Source of the DNA: an uncultured Christensenellaceae bacterium | GTDB lineage: Bacteria > Bacillota > Clostridia > Christensenellales > Borkfalkiaceae | Reading direction: 5' to 3' | DNA length: 64,000 nucleotides | NCBI GenBank assembly: GCA_910586655.1 | Contig: CAJUIR010000002.1 | Span: forward strand, 124,001 to 188,000 | The notes under the pieces: model-generated | The model's database searches: none | Told to the model about the DNA's origin: nothing | Seen by the model: the letters and a program-made list of their open reading frames with translations, nothing else | Translations under genes and position numbers: made by a program | Shown: one piece after another, positions 1 to 8,642 of the stretch | Numbering within the stretch: the first letter of the stretch is position 1 | Layout: the number at the start of each line of letters is the position of its first letter

Positions 1-181
1 GATGGGCGCGTTCGTTGAATTTGCACCCGGAAAAGACGGCATGATCCACATTTCCAAAATGGCGGACAAGCGGATCGAAAAAGTAGAGGACGTTCTCTCT
101 GTCGGCGACGTAGTGAAAGTAAAAATCATCAAGATCGGCGAGAAGGGAATCGACTTCAAACTGATGGAAAAAATGGCGTAA
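1..181 (+). CDS. pnp: C-terminal S1 RNA-binding domain of polyribonucleotide nucleotidyltransferase (partial)
   Basis: Only the last 59 codons are in the window. The reading frame runs from base 2 (base 1 ends the previous codon) to a TAA at 179-181. The peptide starts with GAFVEFAPGKDGMIHISKM and ends with a VGDVVKVKII strand and GIDFKLMEKMA. This is the typical final S1/OB-fold of PNPase, the phosphate-dependent 3'-to-5' exoribonuclease of the RNA degradosome. PNPase ends with KH and S1 domains, so the position at the C-terminus fits, but another S1-repeat protein cannot be excluded from this fragment. A strong terminator follows directly. Confidence 0.75.
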   Translation, partial: MGAFVEFAPGKDGMIHISKMADKRIEKVEDVLSVGDVVKVKIIKIGEKGIDFKLMEKMA

Positions 182-197
182 ATCGCTGAAAACAAAA

Positions 198-224
198 AGC
201 CGCTTCCGATCGGAAGCGGCTTTT
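198..224 (+). terminator. Intrinsic terminator after pnp
   Basis: A 10-bp perfect stem (AGCCGCTTCC / GGAAGCGGCT) with a GATC loop is followed by a short T run, 16 bases after the stop codon. Confidence 0.85.
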
Positions 225-334
225 ACGCTGCAATCGATTGGGAGAACGACGTTTCCCGTCCCGAATATGAAAATTTGATAGTGCTTTCTAAAATTTATGA
301 CGAAACGATCGAGTCTCTTTTGGGGCTCGAATAA
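224..334 (+). pseudogene. Remnant of an XRE-family regulator (C-terminal end only)
   Basis: Reading from base 224 in frame gives YAAIDWENDVSRPEYENL and then IVLSKIYDETIESLLGLE before TAA at 332-334. This matches the second half of the XRE/Cro helix-turn-helix domain, whose usual pattern is I-S-K-W-E-N-G-x-S-x-P-D, then hydrophobic L-x-x-L-S-x-I-Y, then I-D-x-L-L. The first helices, including the recognition helix, and any start codon are absent, because the frame runs back into the pnp terminator. I infer a decayed regulator gene truncated at its 5' end. It is short, so chance resemblance is possible, but the order and spacing of several family-typical residues argue against that. Confidence 0.5.
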
Positions 335-362
335 AAAACCTCGCAACATAGCGAGGTTTTTT
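333..362. terminator. Bidirectional terminator between the XRE remnant and mazF
   Basis: AAAACCTCGC and GCGAGGTTTT arms enclose a 6-base loop with A and T runs on both sides, so it can act on both strands. It overlaps the stop codon of the minus-strand mazF gene. Confidence 0.85.
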
Positions 363-720
363 ATGCTCTGTAAGTATTCCCGTCGAACCCGAGGGAGATG
401 AGAATTGCGCGGTTCACGCGCGACATTGTGGCGGGCGGCAGTTCGCCGATGCGCGACATCAGCCGCTTTTTATCGATCGTACGAATCTGTTCGAGCAATA
501 TCACGCTGTCCTTGGCAAGTCCGAACGCCTGCGGCAATTCGATGTGCGTGGGCAGTTTGGCTTTATGAATTTGGCTTGTTACTGCGGCGGCAATCACCGT
601 AGGGGAGTATTTGTTTCCCGTATCGTTTTGCACGACCAAAACGGGGCGTACGCCGCCCTGTTCGCTCCCGACTACGGGGGAGAGGTCCGCATAATACAGT
701 TCTCCTCGTTTCACTACCAT
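361..720 (-). CDS. mazF: MazF/EndoA (PemK-family) endoribonuclease toxin, solitary
   Basis: This 119-residue protein matches EndoA/NdoA of Bacillus, which is 116 residues and cleaves single-stranded mRNA at short sites. Family-typical blocks are KRGELYYADLSPVVGSEQGG near the N-terminus, RPVLVVQND, TSQIHKAKLPTHIEL in the middle, and DSVILLEQIRTIDKKRL toward the end. I chose the ATG at 720 because an AAGAAGGTG ribosome-binding site precedes it by a normal distance. A longer reading from 759 would add 13 residues unlike the family. The antitoxin gene mazE normally lies directly upstream, but the upstream DNA is a 160-base intergenic region and then a divergent metal exporter. The toxin is therefore solitary here and its antitoxin, if any, is elsewhere. 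Confidence 0.93.
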   Translation of the reverse strand: MVVKRGELYYADLSPVVGSEQGGVRPVLVVQNDTGNKYSPTVIAAAVTSQIHKAKLPTHIELPQAFGLAKDSVILLEQIRTIDKKRLMSRIGELPPATMSRVNRAILISLGFDGNTYRA

Positions 721-844
721 TTCGGCACCTTCTTTTGTGAGCAAGTCTTCCGCTATCATTTTATGTAGCGGTTTTCGTTTTTGCTCACCGCAGACAGATT
801 ATAATCTTTTTCTGAAGTTTTGATACTTATTTCCTCAGAAAAAT

Positions 845-873
845 ATGACTTTTTTTTCCGGTTTGTGTATAAT
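845..873 (+). promoter_or_regulatory. Sigma-A promoter giving a leaderless mRNA for the CDF exporter
   Basis: ATGACT (845-850), a 17-bp spacer and a perfect TATAAT (868-873). The expected start of transcription falls on or next to the ATG at 880, and no ribosome-binding site fits between them. Confidence 0.75.
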
Positions 874-879
874 AACGGT

Positions 880-1983
880 ATGGAAAAGTTACGGTATCGG
901 CGCGGTAAAATCATCAGTGCGATCGGCATTGCGCTCAATTTTATTCTCGCTGCATTAAAGATCGCGTTCGGCGCGGTATTCGGGTTGATTTCTGTTGTTG
1001 CGGACGGCATGAATAATTTAAGCGATTGCGGAAGCGGGGCGGTTTCGCTGATTTCGTTCCGCATTGCGGCAAAGCCTGCCGATAAAGAACATCCGTACGG
1101 ACACGGGCGTGCGGAATATATCGCCTCGATAATCATCGGTTGCTTTGTGCTCATGCTTGCCGTCGAATTGATGCGCGAATCGATTTCCAAAATCGTTTCG
1201 GGGGATTTGAGCGAATGCTTTTGGGGAATTTATGTTTTGCTCGGCGTTTCGGTTGCCGTCAAAGCGGGGATGTTTGTGCTCTACCGCACGGGCGCGCGCA
1301 AACTTTCTTCCGATGCGTTAAAGGCTGCTTCGCTTGATAGTTTGTGCGACTGCGTTGCGACTTTGGCGGTCATCATCGGACTTGTCGTTTCCAACGAAAC
1401 CGATTTTGCGGCGGAAGGTTACGCAGGCGTTGCGGTTGCGCTGTTTGTGTTGTGGGAAGGCGTGCAGATCGTGCGCGACGCAGGTTCCAAACTGATCGGG
1501 CAGGCGCCCGATCCTGCGTTGCTCGATTCCATCCGTGCGGTTATTTTGAACGGCGAAGGGGTACTCGGCGTGCACGATTTGCGCGTGTACCGCTACGGCG
1601 CAGATCGGTTTTTTGCGATTGCGCATGTGGAAATGGATGCAAGCCTGCCTTCGCTTGCCTCGCACGAAGTGATCGACGGACTGGAGCGGAAGGTGCTTTC
1701 GGAGTTGGGGGTAGAATTTACGGCGCATCTCGATCCCGTGGATCTGTCCGATGCCGAGGCAAAGGTATTGGAGGAACGCGTTCGTGCTGCGACCGAGGGG
1801 ATCACAGAGGGACTGAACTTGCACGATTTCCGTCTGGTACGCGGTGTCAAAAAGAAACTCGTGTTCGAAGCGGGAATTCCCTTCTCCTGTCCCGAAAAGG
1901 ACGAAGAAATACGGAACGATCTCGAACGCGCCGTACGGCTGCTCGGCGAATACGAACCCGTCGTGACCGTGGAGCGCGAATAA
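880..1983 (+). CDS. Cation diffusion facilitator (CDF) family metal exporter
   Basis: This 367-residue membrane protein belongs to the CDF family, which exports divalent metals such as Zn(II), Mn(II) or Fe(II) by proton antiport. The N-terminal half carries the transmembrane segments with the metal-site pattern ADGMNNLSD (about residues 41-49), the conserved HPYGHGR loop (about 73-79), and a second ASLDSLCDC segment near 150-160. The C-terminal third (about 205-300) is the cytoplasmic ferredoxin-like dimerisation domain with HDLRVYRYG. A further tail of about 70 residues (EGLNLHDFRLVRG) resembles a second copy of that domain. The start at 880 is the first Met of the family-like sequence and lies 6 bases after a perfect -10 box, so the mRNA is probably leaderless. 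The metal cannot be told from sequence. Confidence 0.9.
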   Translation: MEKLRYRRGKIISAIGIALNFILAALKIAFGAVFGLISVVADGMNNLSDCGSGAVSLISFRIAAKPADKEHPYGHGRAEYIASIIIGCFVLMLAVELMRESISKIVSGDLSECFWGIYVLLGVSVAVKAGMFVLYRTGARKLSSDALKAASLDSLCDCVATLAVIIGLVVSNETDFAAEGYAGVAVALFVLWEGVQIVRDAGSKLIGQAPDPALLDSIRAVILNGEGVLGVHDLRVYRYGADRFFAIAHVEMDASLPSLASHEVIDGLERKVLSELGVEFTAHLDPVDLSDAEAKVLEERVRAATEGITEGLNLHDFRLVRGVKKKLVFEAGIPFSCPEKDEEIRNDLERAVRLLGEYEPVVTVERE

Positions 1984-1998
1984 TTTTATTTGATTCGG

Positions 1999-2029
1999 AA
2001 ACCGTCATGCAGTCTCGTGACGGTTTTTA
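1999..2029 (+). terminator. Intrinsic terminator after the CDF exporter
   Basis: AAACCGTCA / TGACGGTTT stem with a 10-base loop followed by a T run. Confidence 0.8.
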
Positions 2030-2153
2030 TGTATCTTGCAAAAATCGACAGGGGACGCCGCCGTGCGGTAAGTATTCTGATTGCCGGGAACGCCGCGGAT
2101 TAAACTCTGCCTCAAACGACAATAAATTTTTTCGGCGGAATGCCTCGAAAGAA

Positions 2154-2182
2154 TTGTTTTTTGCTTTGAAAAATGTTATAAT
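2154..2182 (+). promoter_or_regulatory. Promoter of the plsX-rnc-smc-ftsY operon
   Basis: TTGTTT (2154-2159), 17-bp spacer, TATAAT (2177-2182); the start codon of plsX follows 35 bases later. Confidence 0.7.
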
Positions 2183-2216
2183 TATTTGGTATGACATTTA
2201 CCGAGAAGAGGGTCTC

Positions 2217-3245
2217 ATGATTAAAATCGTAGTAGACGCAATGGGCGGCGATCATGCGCCCGTTGAAATTGTAAAAGGCGCGGTTCTCGCACTGCAGGAA
2301 AAGAAAAATTTTTCTTTAATCTTTACGGGCGACGAAGCGCTCGTCCGCGAAGAACTCCGAAAATATAAATACGACGCATCGCGCGTGGAAGTGGTGCATT
2401 GCAGCGAAGTCATTACGAACGACGACGTACCGACGCAGGCGGTGCGCACTAAGCGCGACAGTTCGCTCGTTGTCGGATTGAAACTTTTAAAAGAACGGGA
2501 CGATGTGGCGGGATTTGTTTCTGCAGGATCCACGGGTGCGGTGCTTGCGGGCGGAATTATGTTCGTGGGCAGAATCAAGGGCGTTATGCGCCCCGCGCTC
2601 TGTCCCGCAATTCCCAATGCGTCTGGTTCGCGGACGTTGCTTTGCGATTGCGGCGCCAACGCCGAATGCAAACCTTCCATGCTTGCGCAGTTCGCGGTGA
2701 TGGCTTCTGCTTACGCGAGATCGGCATACGGGATCAAAAATCCGCGCGTGGGTCTTTTGTCCAACGGCACCGAGCAGCATAAGGGCGATCTCCTGCATCA
2801 GGAGGCGAACGCGCTCATTCGGGAAGCGAAAAACGTAAACTTTATCGGCAACGTCGAAGGGCGCGACATCATGTACGGAGACGCGGACGTTGTTGTTGCG
2901 GACGGTTTTTCGGGCAATATCGCTTTGAAGTCCATCGAGGGTTGCGGCAAGACCGTTTCGGACATTTTAAGCAAAGCGTTCCGCAAATCGTTCGGAAGCA
3001 GGATCAGTTATCTGTTTGCCAAAAAACAACTCAAAAAACTCAAACTCATGCTCGATTACAGCGCTATGGGCGGAACGATTTTTTTGGGCTTACAAAAGAC
3101 GGTCATCAAATCGCACGGGTCCTCTATGGCTAAAAGCATTACGCCTTCCGTCTTGCAGGCAGTGGACGCGTACGAGGGCGGATTGATCCGATCGCTCACC
3201 GAATCATTTGAAAATCTCGTATCGCAAGAGGGCGGCGATGAATAG
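2217..3245 (+). CDS. plsX: Phosphate acyltransferase PlsX
   Basis: PlsX transfers the acyl group from acyl-ACP to phosphate, making acyl-phosphate for PlsY in phospholipid synthesis; it is a peripheral membrane enzyme. The 342-residue protein starts MIKIVVDAMGGDHAPVEIVK, the hallmark PlsX N-terminus, and contains VSAGSTGAVLAGG, GANAECKP and the end block MGGTIFLGLQKTVIKSHGSS. The frame is open for a long way upstream, but the start at 2217 is fixed by the family start, a GAAGAGGG ribosome-binding site and the promoter at 2154-2182. The gene overlaps rnc by 8 bases. In many Bacillota acpP and fab genes sit between plsX and rnc; here they are absent. Confidence 0.96.
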   Translation: MIKIVVDAMGGDHAPVEIVKGAVLALQEKKNFSLIFTGDEALVREELRKYKYDASRVEVVHCSEVITNDDVPTQAVRTKRDSSLVVGLKLLKERDDVAGFVSAGSTGAVLAGGIMFVGRIKGVMRPALCPAIPNASGSRTLLCDCGANAECKPSMLAQFAVMASAYARSAYGIKNPRVGLLSNGTEQHKGDLLHQEANALIREAKNVNFIGNVEGRDIMYGDADVVVADGFSGNIALKSIEGCGKTVSDILSKAFRKSFGSRISYLFAKKQLKKLKLMLDYSAMGGTIFLGLQKTVIKSHGSSMAKSITPSVLQAVDAYEGGLIRSLTESFENLVSQEGGDE

Positions 3246-3885
3246 CGGCGAAGAATGGACGGACAAGACATACCGTGACGTTGAAGAAGCCATCGGTTAC
3301 CGCTTTCGCGACCGCGATTTGCTTCTGACCTGTTTTACGCATACGTCGTATACCAATCATTGCGGCGGAAAGAATAACGAACGGCTGGAATTTTTGGGCG
3401 ACGCCGTGCTCGGTCTGTCCGTGACGGAAGCGCTGTTTCGCGGCAAACGCGGCGACGAAGGGAAACTCACCGAATTAAGAAAGCAGTACGTTTCAAAGCC
3501 TGCCTTGGAAGAAGCGGAGCGACGCGCGGGGCTGATGCGTTTTTTGCGTTACTGCGGCGGCGAAGGAAACGTGGGCGGAAAAACGGCGTCTAATTTATTC
3601 GAAGCAGTTACGGCGGGCATTTACCTCGACGGCGGAATAAAAGAAGTCAATCGTTTTTTAAACCGTTTTTTAGCCGAAATCGAAACGGAAAATTATAAAA
3701 CGTTATTACAGGAATACGTTCAGGAGCGCACCAAAAGCACGCCGAAGTATTCGGTAAAAGAGCAAAACGGCGCGTACGTCTGCCGCGTGAGCGCACTCGG
3801 GAAAGAAGCGGCAGGCAAAGGGGAAAGTAAAAAAGCGGCAGAGACGCAAGCGGCAAAACGCCTGTATCAATTATTCACCGAATAA
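3238..3885 (+). CDS. rnc: Ribonuclease III
   Basis: RNase III cuts double-stranded RNA in rRNA precursors and structured mRNAs. The 215-residue protein has the catalytic domain signature ERLEFLGDAVLG (about residues 46-57) with the conserved acidic residues, a second acidic site in ASNLFEAVTAGIYLDGG, and a C-terminal double-stranded-RNA-binding domain (about 145-215, VQERTKSTPKYSV to KKAAETQAAKRLYQLF). The ATG at 3238 overlaps the plsX stop and has GAGGG in front of it, implying translational coupling. Order plsX-rnc-smc-ftsY is classical for Bacillota. Confidence 0.96.
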   Translation: MNSGEEWTDKTYRDVEEAIGYRFRDRDLLLTCFTHTSYTNHCGGKNNERLEFLGDAVLGLSVTEALFRGKRGDEGKLTELRKQYVSKPALEEAERRAGLMRFLRYCGGEGNVGGKTASNLFEAVTAGIYLDGGIKEVNRFLNRFLAEIETENYKTLLQEYVQERTKSTPKYSVKEQNGAYVCRVSALGKEAAGKGESKKAAETQAAKRLYQLFTE

Positions 3886-3941
3886 AGTTCGTCTGCTTTT
3901 GCCCCCATCAACAAAATACCGTGAATAAAAGAGGAAAGTAA

Positions 3942-6900
3942 GTGAATTTCAAGGAAATCAGACTGGTAGGTTTTAAATCCTTTGCGGACAAAACCGCGGT
4001 TAAATTCGACGACGGCGTGACCTGTATCGTCGGTCCGAACGGTTGCGGCAAGAGTAACGTAGCCGACGCAGTGCGTTGGGTGCTCGGCGAACAGTCGGCT
4101 AAAACGCTCCGCGGGACAAGCATGCAGGACGTCATTTTCAACGGCACGGAATCGCGCCGTCAACTTTCTTATTGCGAAGTCACGCTCGTGTTCGACAACA
4201 CCGAAAAAATATTCGACATCGAATACGACGAGGTCGCTATGACGCGCCGCCTCTACCGTTCGGGAGAGAGCGAATATCTGCTTAACATGCAGGCTTGCAG
4301 ATTGAAAGACATCGTCGCGCTGTTGCACGGCGTCGGCATCGGGAAAGAAGGCTACTCGATCATCGGACAGGGTAAGGTCGAACAAATCATGAACGCCAAG
4401 CCCGAAGATCGGCGCGCCATCTTCGAAGAAGCCACGGGCGTGATGAAGTTCAAGAGCGAAAAGGCGGAAATCGAGCGCAAACTCGAAAATTCGAAGGGCA
4501 ATCTTTCCACGCTCAATCAGCGCATCGACGAATTGGAACGCCAACGCGCACCGTTGGAAAAACAGTCGGCAACGGCGAGAAAATATAAAGAATATTCCGA
4601 GCAACTCCGCTACGAAGAAGTCAACTCCTACCTTGTACACTACGATTCGTTCGCCGTGGAAACGGAAAAGTACCGGATCCGCATTGCGGAAGCAAGCGAA
4701 AAACTTGCGGAAGTCGAATCGCGCCTGACCGCTTTGGACGGAGAGGAAGAAAAGGGCAGGGAAGAAATCAATAAGGCGGACGAGCAACTTCGTGCGCTCA
4801 ACGAAAAACTGCGTATCTTCGAAGTGGGCATGGAGCACAAATCGGGCGAAGCAAAAGTCATCAATACGCGCATCGAATCGTATAAGCATCAACTTTCGCA
4901 GGCGGTGGACGACATCGACTATTCCCAGCGCCGTTCACAGGAGATCGATACGCTCGTTTCGCAGAACGCGATCAAGCAGAAAGCGTGCGCGGAACGCGCG
5001 GACGAAATCGAAGCCGAAAGCAAAACTCTGTTTGAAAAATTACAGGAAGCGGACGCGCGGGTGGCGGCGTACGAGCGCATCATGAACGAAAAGCGCGCCA
5101 GCGAACTTTCCTCTGTAGAGAACCTGGCGGACGTGCGCGCAAACGTGGGCAGTCTTTCCGCAAAGCGCGACGCGGCGAGCGAACGCATTGCGGAAGTTAA
5201 GAACGCGATCGATAAAGCCCAAACACGCATGACCGATTTCAGCCGTCAGTTGGAAGAATGCCGTACGGAGAAAGCGGCGTGCGAACGGTTCCTCGATGAA
5301 AAGGCGCAGCGGGAGCAGACGCTCCGCGGCGACATTGCAGATCTGTCGCGCTCGCGCCAGAAACTCACCGAAGAGATCGTCGACTGCAATACATCGGTAC
5401 TCAATCTCACCAATAATTTAGAACTTTATAAAAATTTAAAGAACCGATTCGACGGCTATCGCGATTCGGTGCGCAAACTTCAACTGACTGCCAAGGAAAA
5501 TTCCGAAATCGGCGCAAAAATCAAGGGCTCGATCGCCGATATCGTATCCACCGAAAAGAAGTACGAAGTCGCGATCGAAACGGCGTTCGGCGCGGCGATG
5601 CAGAATTTGGTCACCGCCGATTCGGACGACGCGCGCTATCTTATCGAATATTTAAAACGTACGGGCGGCGGAATCGTAACGTTCCTTCCCGTAAGCGCCA
5701 TGCGGGCGAGAGGCAACGCGAGAGAACTTCAAGAGGCGCTCAAAGAGAGCGGCGCGCTCGGACTTGCGGAAAATCTCGTCAAATACGATTCGTATTATGA
5801 TAACGTCATAAAAAACCTGCTGGGAAATACTCTGATCTGCGATACTATCGCAAGCGCAACGCAGATCTCCAAAAAATTTCCCCGCATCTTCAAAATCGTA
5901 ACGTTGGACGGCGACACGATTGCGACAAGCGGCGCCATGACGGGCGGTTCGCGCAGAAAGGAGAGCGGAAATCTCTTGGCGGGCGAGCGTCATATCAAAG
6001 AATGCGAAGAAGGCATTGCGCGCAAGAATGCTTCGCTTGTAAAACTGAAAGAAGCGCTTGCAAGTTGCGAAGAGGATTTGGAAAAAGCGCAGCGCGCTTT
6101 TGACGAATTTCGCATTAAGGTACAGGAGGAAACGGCGCATTTCGCCGCGCTTTCCCAGCGTGAGATCGCAATCACTTCGCTGCTTTCCGATGCGGAACGC
6201 GATACCGAAGAATACAACGGACTGTTGACGCGCCTTACGCAGCAGATCGACGATATTAAAAGTAAGGTGCTTTCTTCCGAGGAGAACGAGGATCTGCTTA
6301 ACAAGATCCGTTCGGAGGCGGCGGAAGAAGCGACCAAACGCGAAGAAGAGGCGCAGAAACTCAAAGCCGAACGCGACGGCATTTCCGCAAAGTTCCATAA
6401 CTTACAGGTAGAGGCGGCATCGCTGAAAAGTATTCGGGAAGCGGACGAAGAGACCGTTCGCCGTCTGAATGCGGAAAAACGGCAACTCGAAGAAAAGGTA
6501 AGCCAGAGCCGCAAAGCGATCAGCGAGACGGAAACGCTCATCGAGCAACTCAAACGTCAGGAAGAAAAAGTCGCGCTGACCGAGGAAGAACAGCATACCG
6601 TGGCGGCGCTTCGGAGCCGCATTTCCGAAACGGAAGAAAGTAAGCGCACTCAGAACGAGCGTCAGTCGAAACTGACCGAAGAAAAGCGCGGACTGCTCGC
6701 GCGGCAGATGAATCTCGGCGAAGAGAAACATACATACGAACTTGAAATTTCCAAAACCGAAGCCAATCTCGAAAACCTGAAACAGCGGATCGACGAGGCT
6801 TACGGTCTGGACTACGAAAGCGCGCAGCAGTATCGCGACGCGGAGTACGAAGTCAACCAGTCTCAGACGAGGATCACCACGCTCAAACGCAACATTACCA

Positions 6901-7538
6901 TGCTCGGTCCCATCAATCACAACGCCGAGGAGAGTTATAACGAACTCATGGAGCGTTGCACCGAGATGACGACGCAGCGCGACGATCTGACCAAAGCCAT
7001 CGAAGATTCCGCGCAGGTATTGGGCGACTTGAAGCAGAGGATGCAGGAAAAGTTCGATAAAGGATTTCACGAAATCAACCAGAACTTTACGCAGATCTTC
7101 AAAGAACTGTTCGGCGGCGGCAGAGCGGAAATGCAACTCGATTACGAAAATTGCGAAGATCCGCTGAACGCGGGCGTCGAAATCGTGGCTTGTCCGCCCG
7201 GGAAAAAACTGACGAAAATTTCTCTGCTTTCGGGCGGCGAACGCGCGTTTACCGCGATTGCAATTTTGTTCGCCATTCTCAAATCCCGTCCTATGCCGTT
7301 CTGTATTCTCGACGAAATCGAAGCCGCGCTCGACGAGGCGAACGTAGATCGTTTTGCAAAATATTTGAAGAAGTTCTCGCGCGAAACACAGTTTATCGTG
7401 ATCACGCACAGAAAGCCCACCATGAACCAGGCGGATACGCTGTTCGGCGTTACGATGGAAGAAAAGGGTGTCAGTAAAATCGTTTCGGTCAAACTTTCCG
7501 AAGTGGAAGCAAGATTGGGCGGAGATACCGTGATTTAA
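3942..7538 (+). CDS. smc: Chromosome segregation ATPase SMC
   Basis: SMC is the long coiled-coil ATPase of the condensin complex (with ScpA and ScpB), which organises and segregates the nucleoid. The 1198-residue protein has Walker A GPNGCGKSN at about residues 31-39, two long coiled coils, a central hinge near 520-640 (IKGSIADIVSTEKKYEVAIE to GAMTGGSRRKES), the ABC signature LSGGERA and Walker B FCILDEIEAALDEAN near the C-terminus. The start is GTG at 3942 with a GAGGAAAG ribosome-binding site. A length of about 1190 residues is normal for the family. Confidence 0.97.
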   Translation: MNFKEIRLVGFKSFADKTAVKFDDGVTCIVGPNGCGKSNVADAVRWVLGEQSAKTLRGTSMQDVIFNGTESRRQLSYCEVTLVFDNTEKIFDIEYDEVAMTRRLYRSGESEYLLNMQACRLKDIVALLHGVGIGKEGYSIIGQGKVEQIMNAKPEDRRAIFEEATGVMKFKSEKAEIERKLENSKGNLSTLNQRIDELERQRAPLEKQSATARKYKEYSEQLRYEEVNSYLVHYDSFAVETEKYRIRIAEASEKLAEVESRLTALDGEEEKGREEINKADEQLRALNEKLRIFEVGMEHKSGEAKVINTRIESYKHQLSQAVDDIDYSQRRSQEIDTLVSQNAIKQKACAERADEIEAESKTLFEKLQEADARVAAYERIMNEKRASELSSVENLADVRANVGSLSAKRDAASERIAEVKNAIDKAQTRMTDFSRQLEECRTEKAACERFLDEKAQREQTLRGDIADLSRSRQKLTEEIVDCNTSVLNLTNNLELYKNLKNRFDGYRDSVRKLQLTAKENSEIGAKIKGSIADIVSTEKKYEVAIETAFGAAMQNLVTADSDDARYLIEYLKRTGGGIVTFLPVSAMRARGNARELQEALKESGALGLAENLVKYDSYYDNVIKNLLGNTLICDTIASATQISKKFPRIFKIVTLDGDTIATSGAMTGGSRRKESGNLLAGERHIKECEEGIARKNASLVKLKEALASCEEDLEKAQRAFDEFRIKVQEETAHFAALSQREIAITSLLSDAERDTEEYNGLLTRLTQQIDDIKSKVLSSEENEDLLNKIRSEAAEEATKREEEAQKLKAERDGISAKFHNLQVEAASLKSIREADEETVRRLNAEKRQLEEKVSQSRKAISETETLIEQLKRQEEKVALTEEEQHTVAALRSRISETEESKRTQNERQSKLTEEKRGLLARQMNLGEEKHTYELEISKTEANLENLKQRIDEAYGLDYESAQQYRDAEYEVNQSQTRITTLKRNITMLGPINHNAEESYNELMERCTEMTTQRDDLTKAIEDSAQVLGDLKQRMQEKFDKGFHEINQNFTQIFKELFGGGRAEMQLDYENCEDPLNAGVEIVACPPGKKLTKISLLSGGERAFTAIAILFAILKSRPMPFCILDEIEAALDEANVDRFAKYLKKFSRETQFIVITHRKPTMNQADTLFGVTMEEKGVSKIVSVKLSEVEARLGGDTVI

Positions 7539-7580
7539 AATTTGCGTAATTTTTTGCGGTAAGTCGTGTAAGGGGAGATT

Positions 7581-8477
7581 ATGAGTTTTTTCGGAAAAAT
7601 CAGAGACGCGCTCAAAAAGACGAAAGACAGCGTCGCGCATAAAATGCGCCAACTGTTTTTAAAAAACAAAATCGGCAACGAATTTTACGACGAGTTGGAG
7701 GAGATCTTGATTTCCGCAGACGTTTCCGTCCGTACGGCGGAGGACGTTGTGGAACAGGTCAAAGAAGAGGCGATCGGCAATAAGGTAAAGGACGAAAGTT
7801 TCGTGACCGATCTGTTAAAAGATATACTGGAAGATACGCTGAACGAAGCGCCCGTGCCCGAATTCAAGTTCCCCTGCGTGATCATGTTTGTCGGCGTCAA
7901 CGGCGTGGGCAAGACCACGACCATCGGGAAAGTCGCAAACTATTTCGCGCGGCAGAAAAAGAGCGTAACGGTTGCTGCGGCGGATACGTTCCGTGCGGCG
8001 GCAATCGATCAACTCGGCGTTTGGGCGGAACGCGCCAAAGTGCGCATTGTCAAGCACGAGGAGGGGAGCGATCCTTCCGCCGTCGTCTTCGACGCAGTAT
8101 CTTCCGCCAAAGCAAAGGGAACGGACGTCGTGCTCGTCGATACCGCGGGGCGGCTCCACGTGAAAGAAAACCTGATGAACGAATTAAAAAAGATGGATCG
8201 CGTTGTATCGCGCGAGTATCCCGAAGCGGCTTTTTACAAATTTTTGGTGCTCGATGCGACGACGGGACAGAACGCCGTCAATCAGGCGCGCGTATTCGAC
8301 GAAGCAGTCGATTTGGACGGGATCGTCTTAACCAAACTGGACGGAACGGCAAAGGGCGGATTTGTTTTTTCGCTCTGCGGGGAATTGAACGTACCCGTGG
8401 TCTTTGCGGGCGTCGGCGAAAAAGTGGACGATCTGGAATTGTTCGACGCCGAGCAGTTCGTAGAAGGGTTTATTTGA
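7581..8477 (+). CDS. ftsY: Signal recognition particle receptor FtsY
   Basis: FtsY is the membrane-associated SRP receptor GTPase that docks ribosome-Ffh complexes at the translocon. The 298-residue protein has only a short basic N-terminal stretch before the N domain, with no long acidic A domain, as in many Gram-positives. The G domain shows GVNGVGKTTTIGKVA, AADTFRAAAIDQL, VDTAGRLHVKENLM, TKLDGTAKGG and the closing GVGEKVDDLELFD. An AAGGGGAG ribosome-binding site precedes the ATG. It closes the plsX-rnc-smc-ftsY operon. Its partner Ffh lies 1.4 kb downstream, separated by a small regulator island. Confidence 0.96.
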   Translation: MSFFGKIRDALKKTKDSVAHKMRQLFLKNKIGNEFYDELEEILISADVSVRTAEDVVEQVKEEAIGNKVKDESFVTDLLKDILEDTLNEAPVPEFKFPCVIMFVGVNGVGKTTTIGKVANYFARQKKSVTVAAADTFRAAAIDQLGVWAERAKVRIVKHEEGSDPSAVVFDAVSSAKAKGTDVVLVDTAGRLHVKENLMNELKKMDRVVSREYPEAAFYKFLVLDATTGQNAVNQARVFDEAVDLDGIVLTKLDGTAKGGFVFSLCGELNVPVVFAGVGEKVDDLELFDAEQFVEGFI

Positions 8478-8515
8478 TTTTTCAAGACATTACCGAAAAT
8501 ATTTTTAAAATAATG

Positions 8516-8550
8516 CGGCGCACCGATAAAACGGTGCGCCGATTGTATTT
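8516..8550 (+). terminator. Probable terminator after ftsY
   Basis: A 10-bp perfect stem CGGCGCACCG / CGGTGCGCCG with a 6-base loop. The following tract (ATTGTATTTA) is only moderately T-rich. Confidence 0.55.
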
Positions 8551-8642
8551 ATCCGATTTAAAACAAAAACGGGAATTAACAAAAAATTTCGGACATAAAG
8601 AGGACAATACGACGGAACGATTGACAGCGCTTGGAAAAAATG

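Noticed and set aside
1344..2216. Open frame extending plsX upstream by 291 codons
   Set aside because: It is the +1 frame across the CDF exporter, rich in Arg and Cys as expected for an out-of-frame reading, passes through a terminator, and PlsX has a clear start at 2217.
3867..4892. Long minus-strand frame (341 codons) and others inside smc
   Set aside because: Antisense to conserved smc sequence, Phe/Arg-rich shadow composition; no ribosome-binding site or family resemblance.
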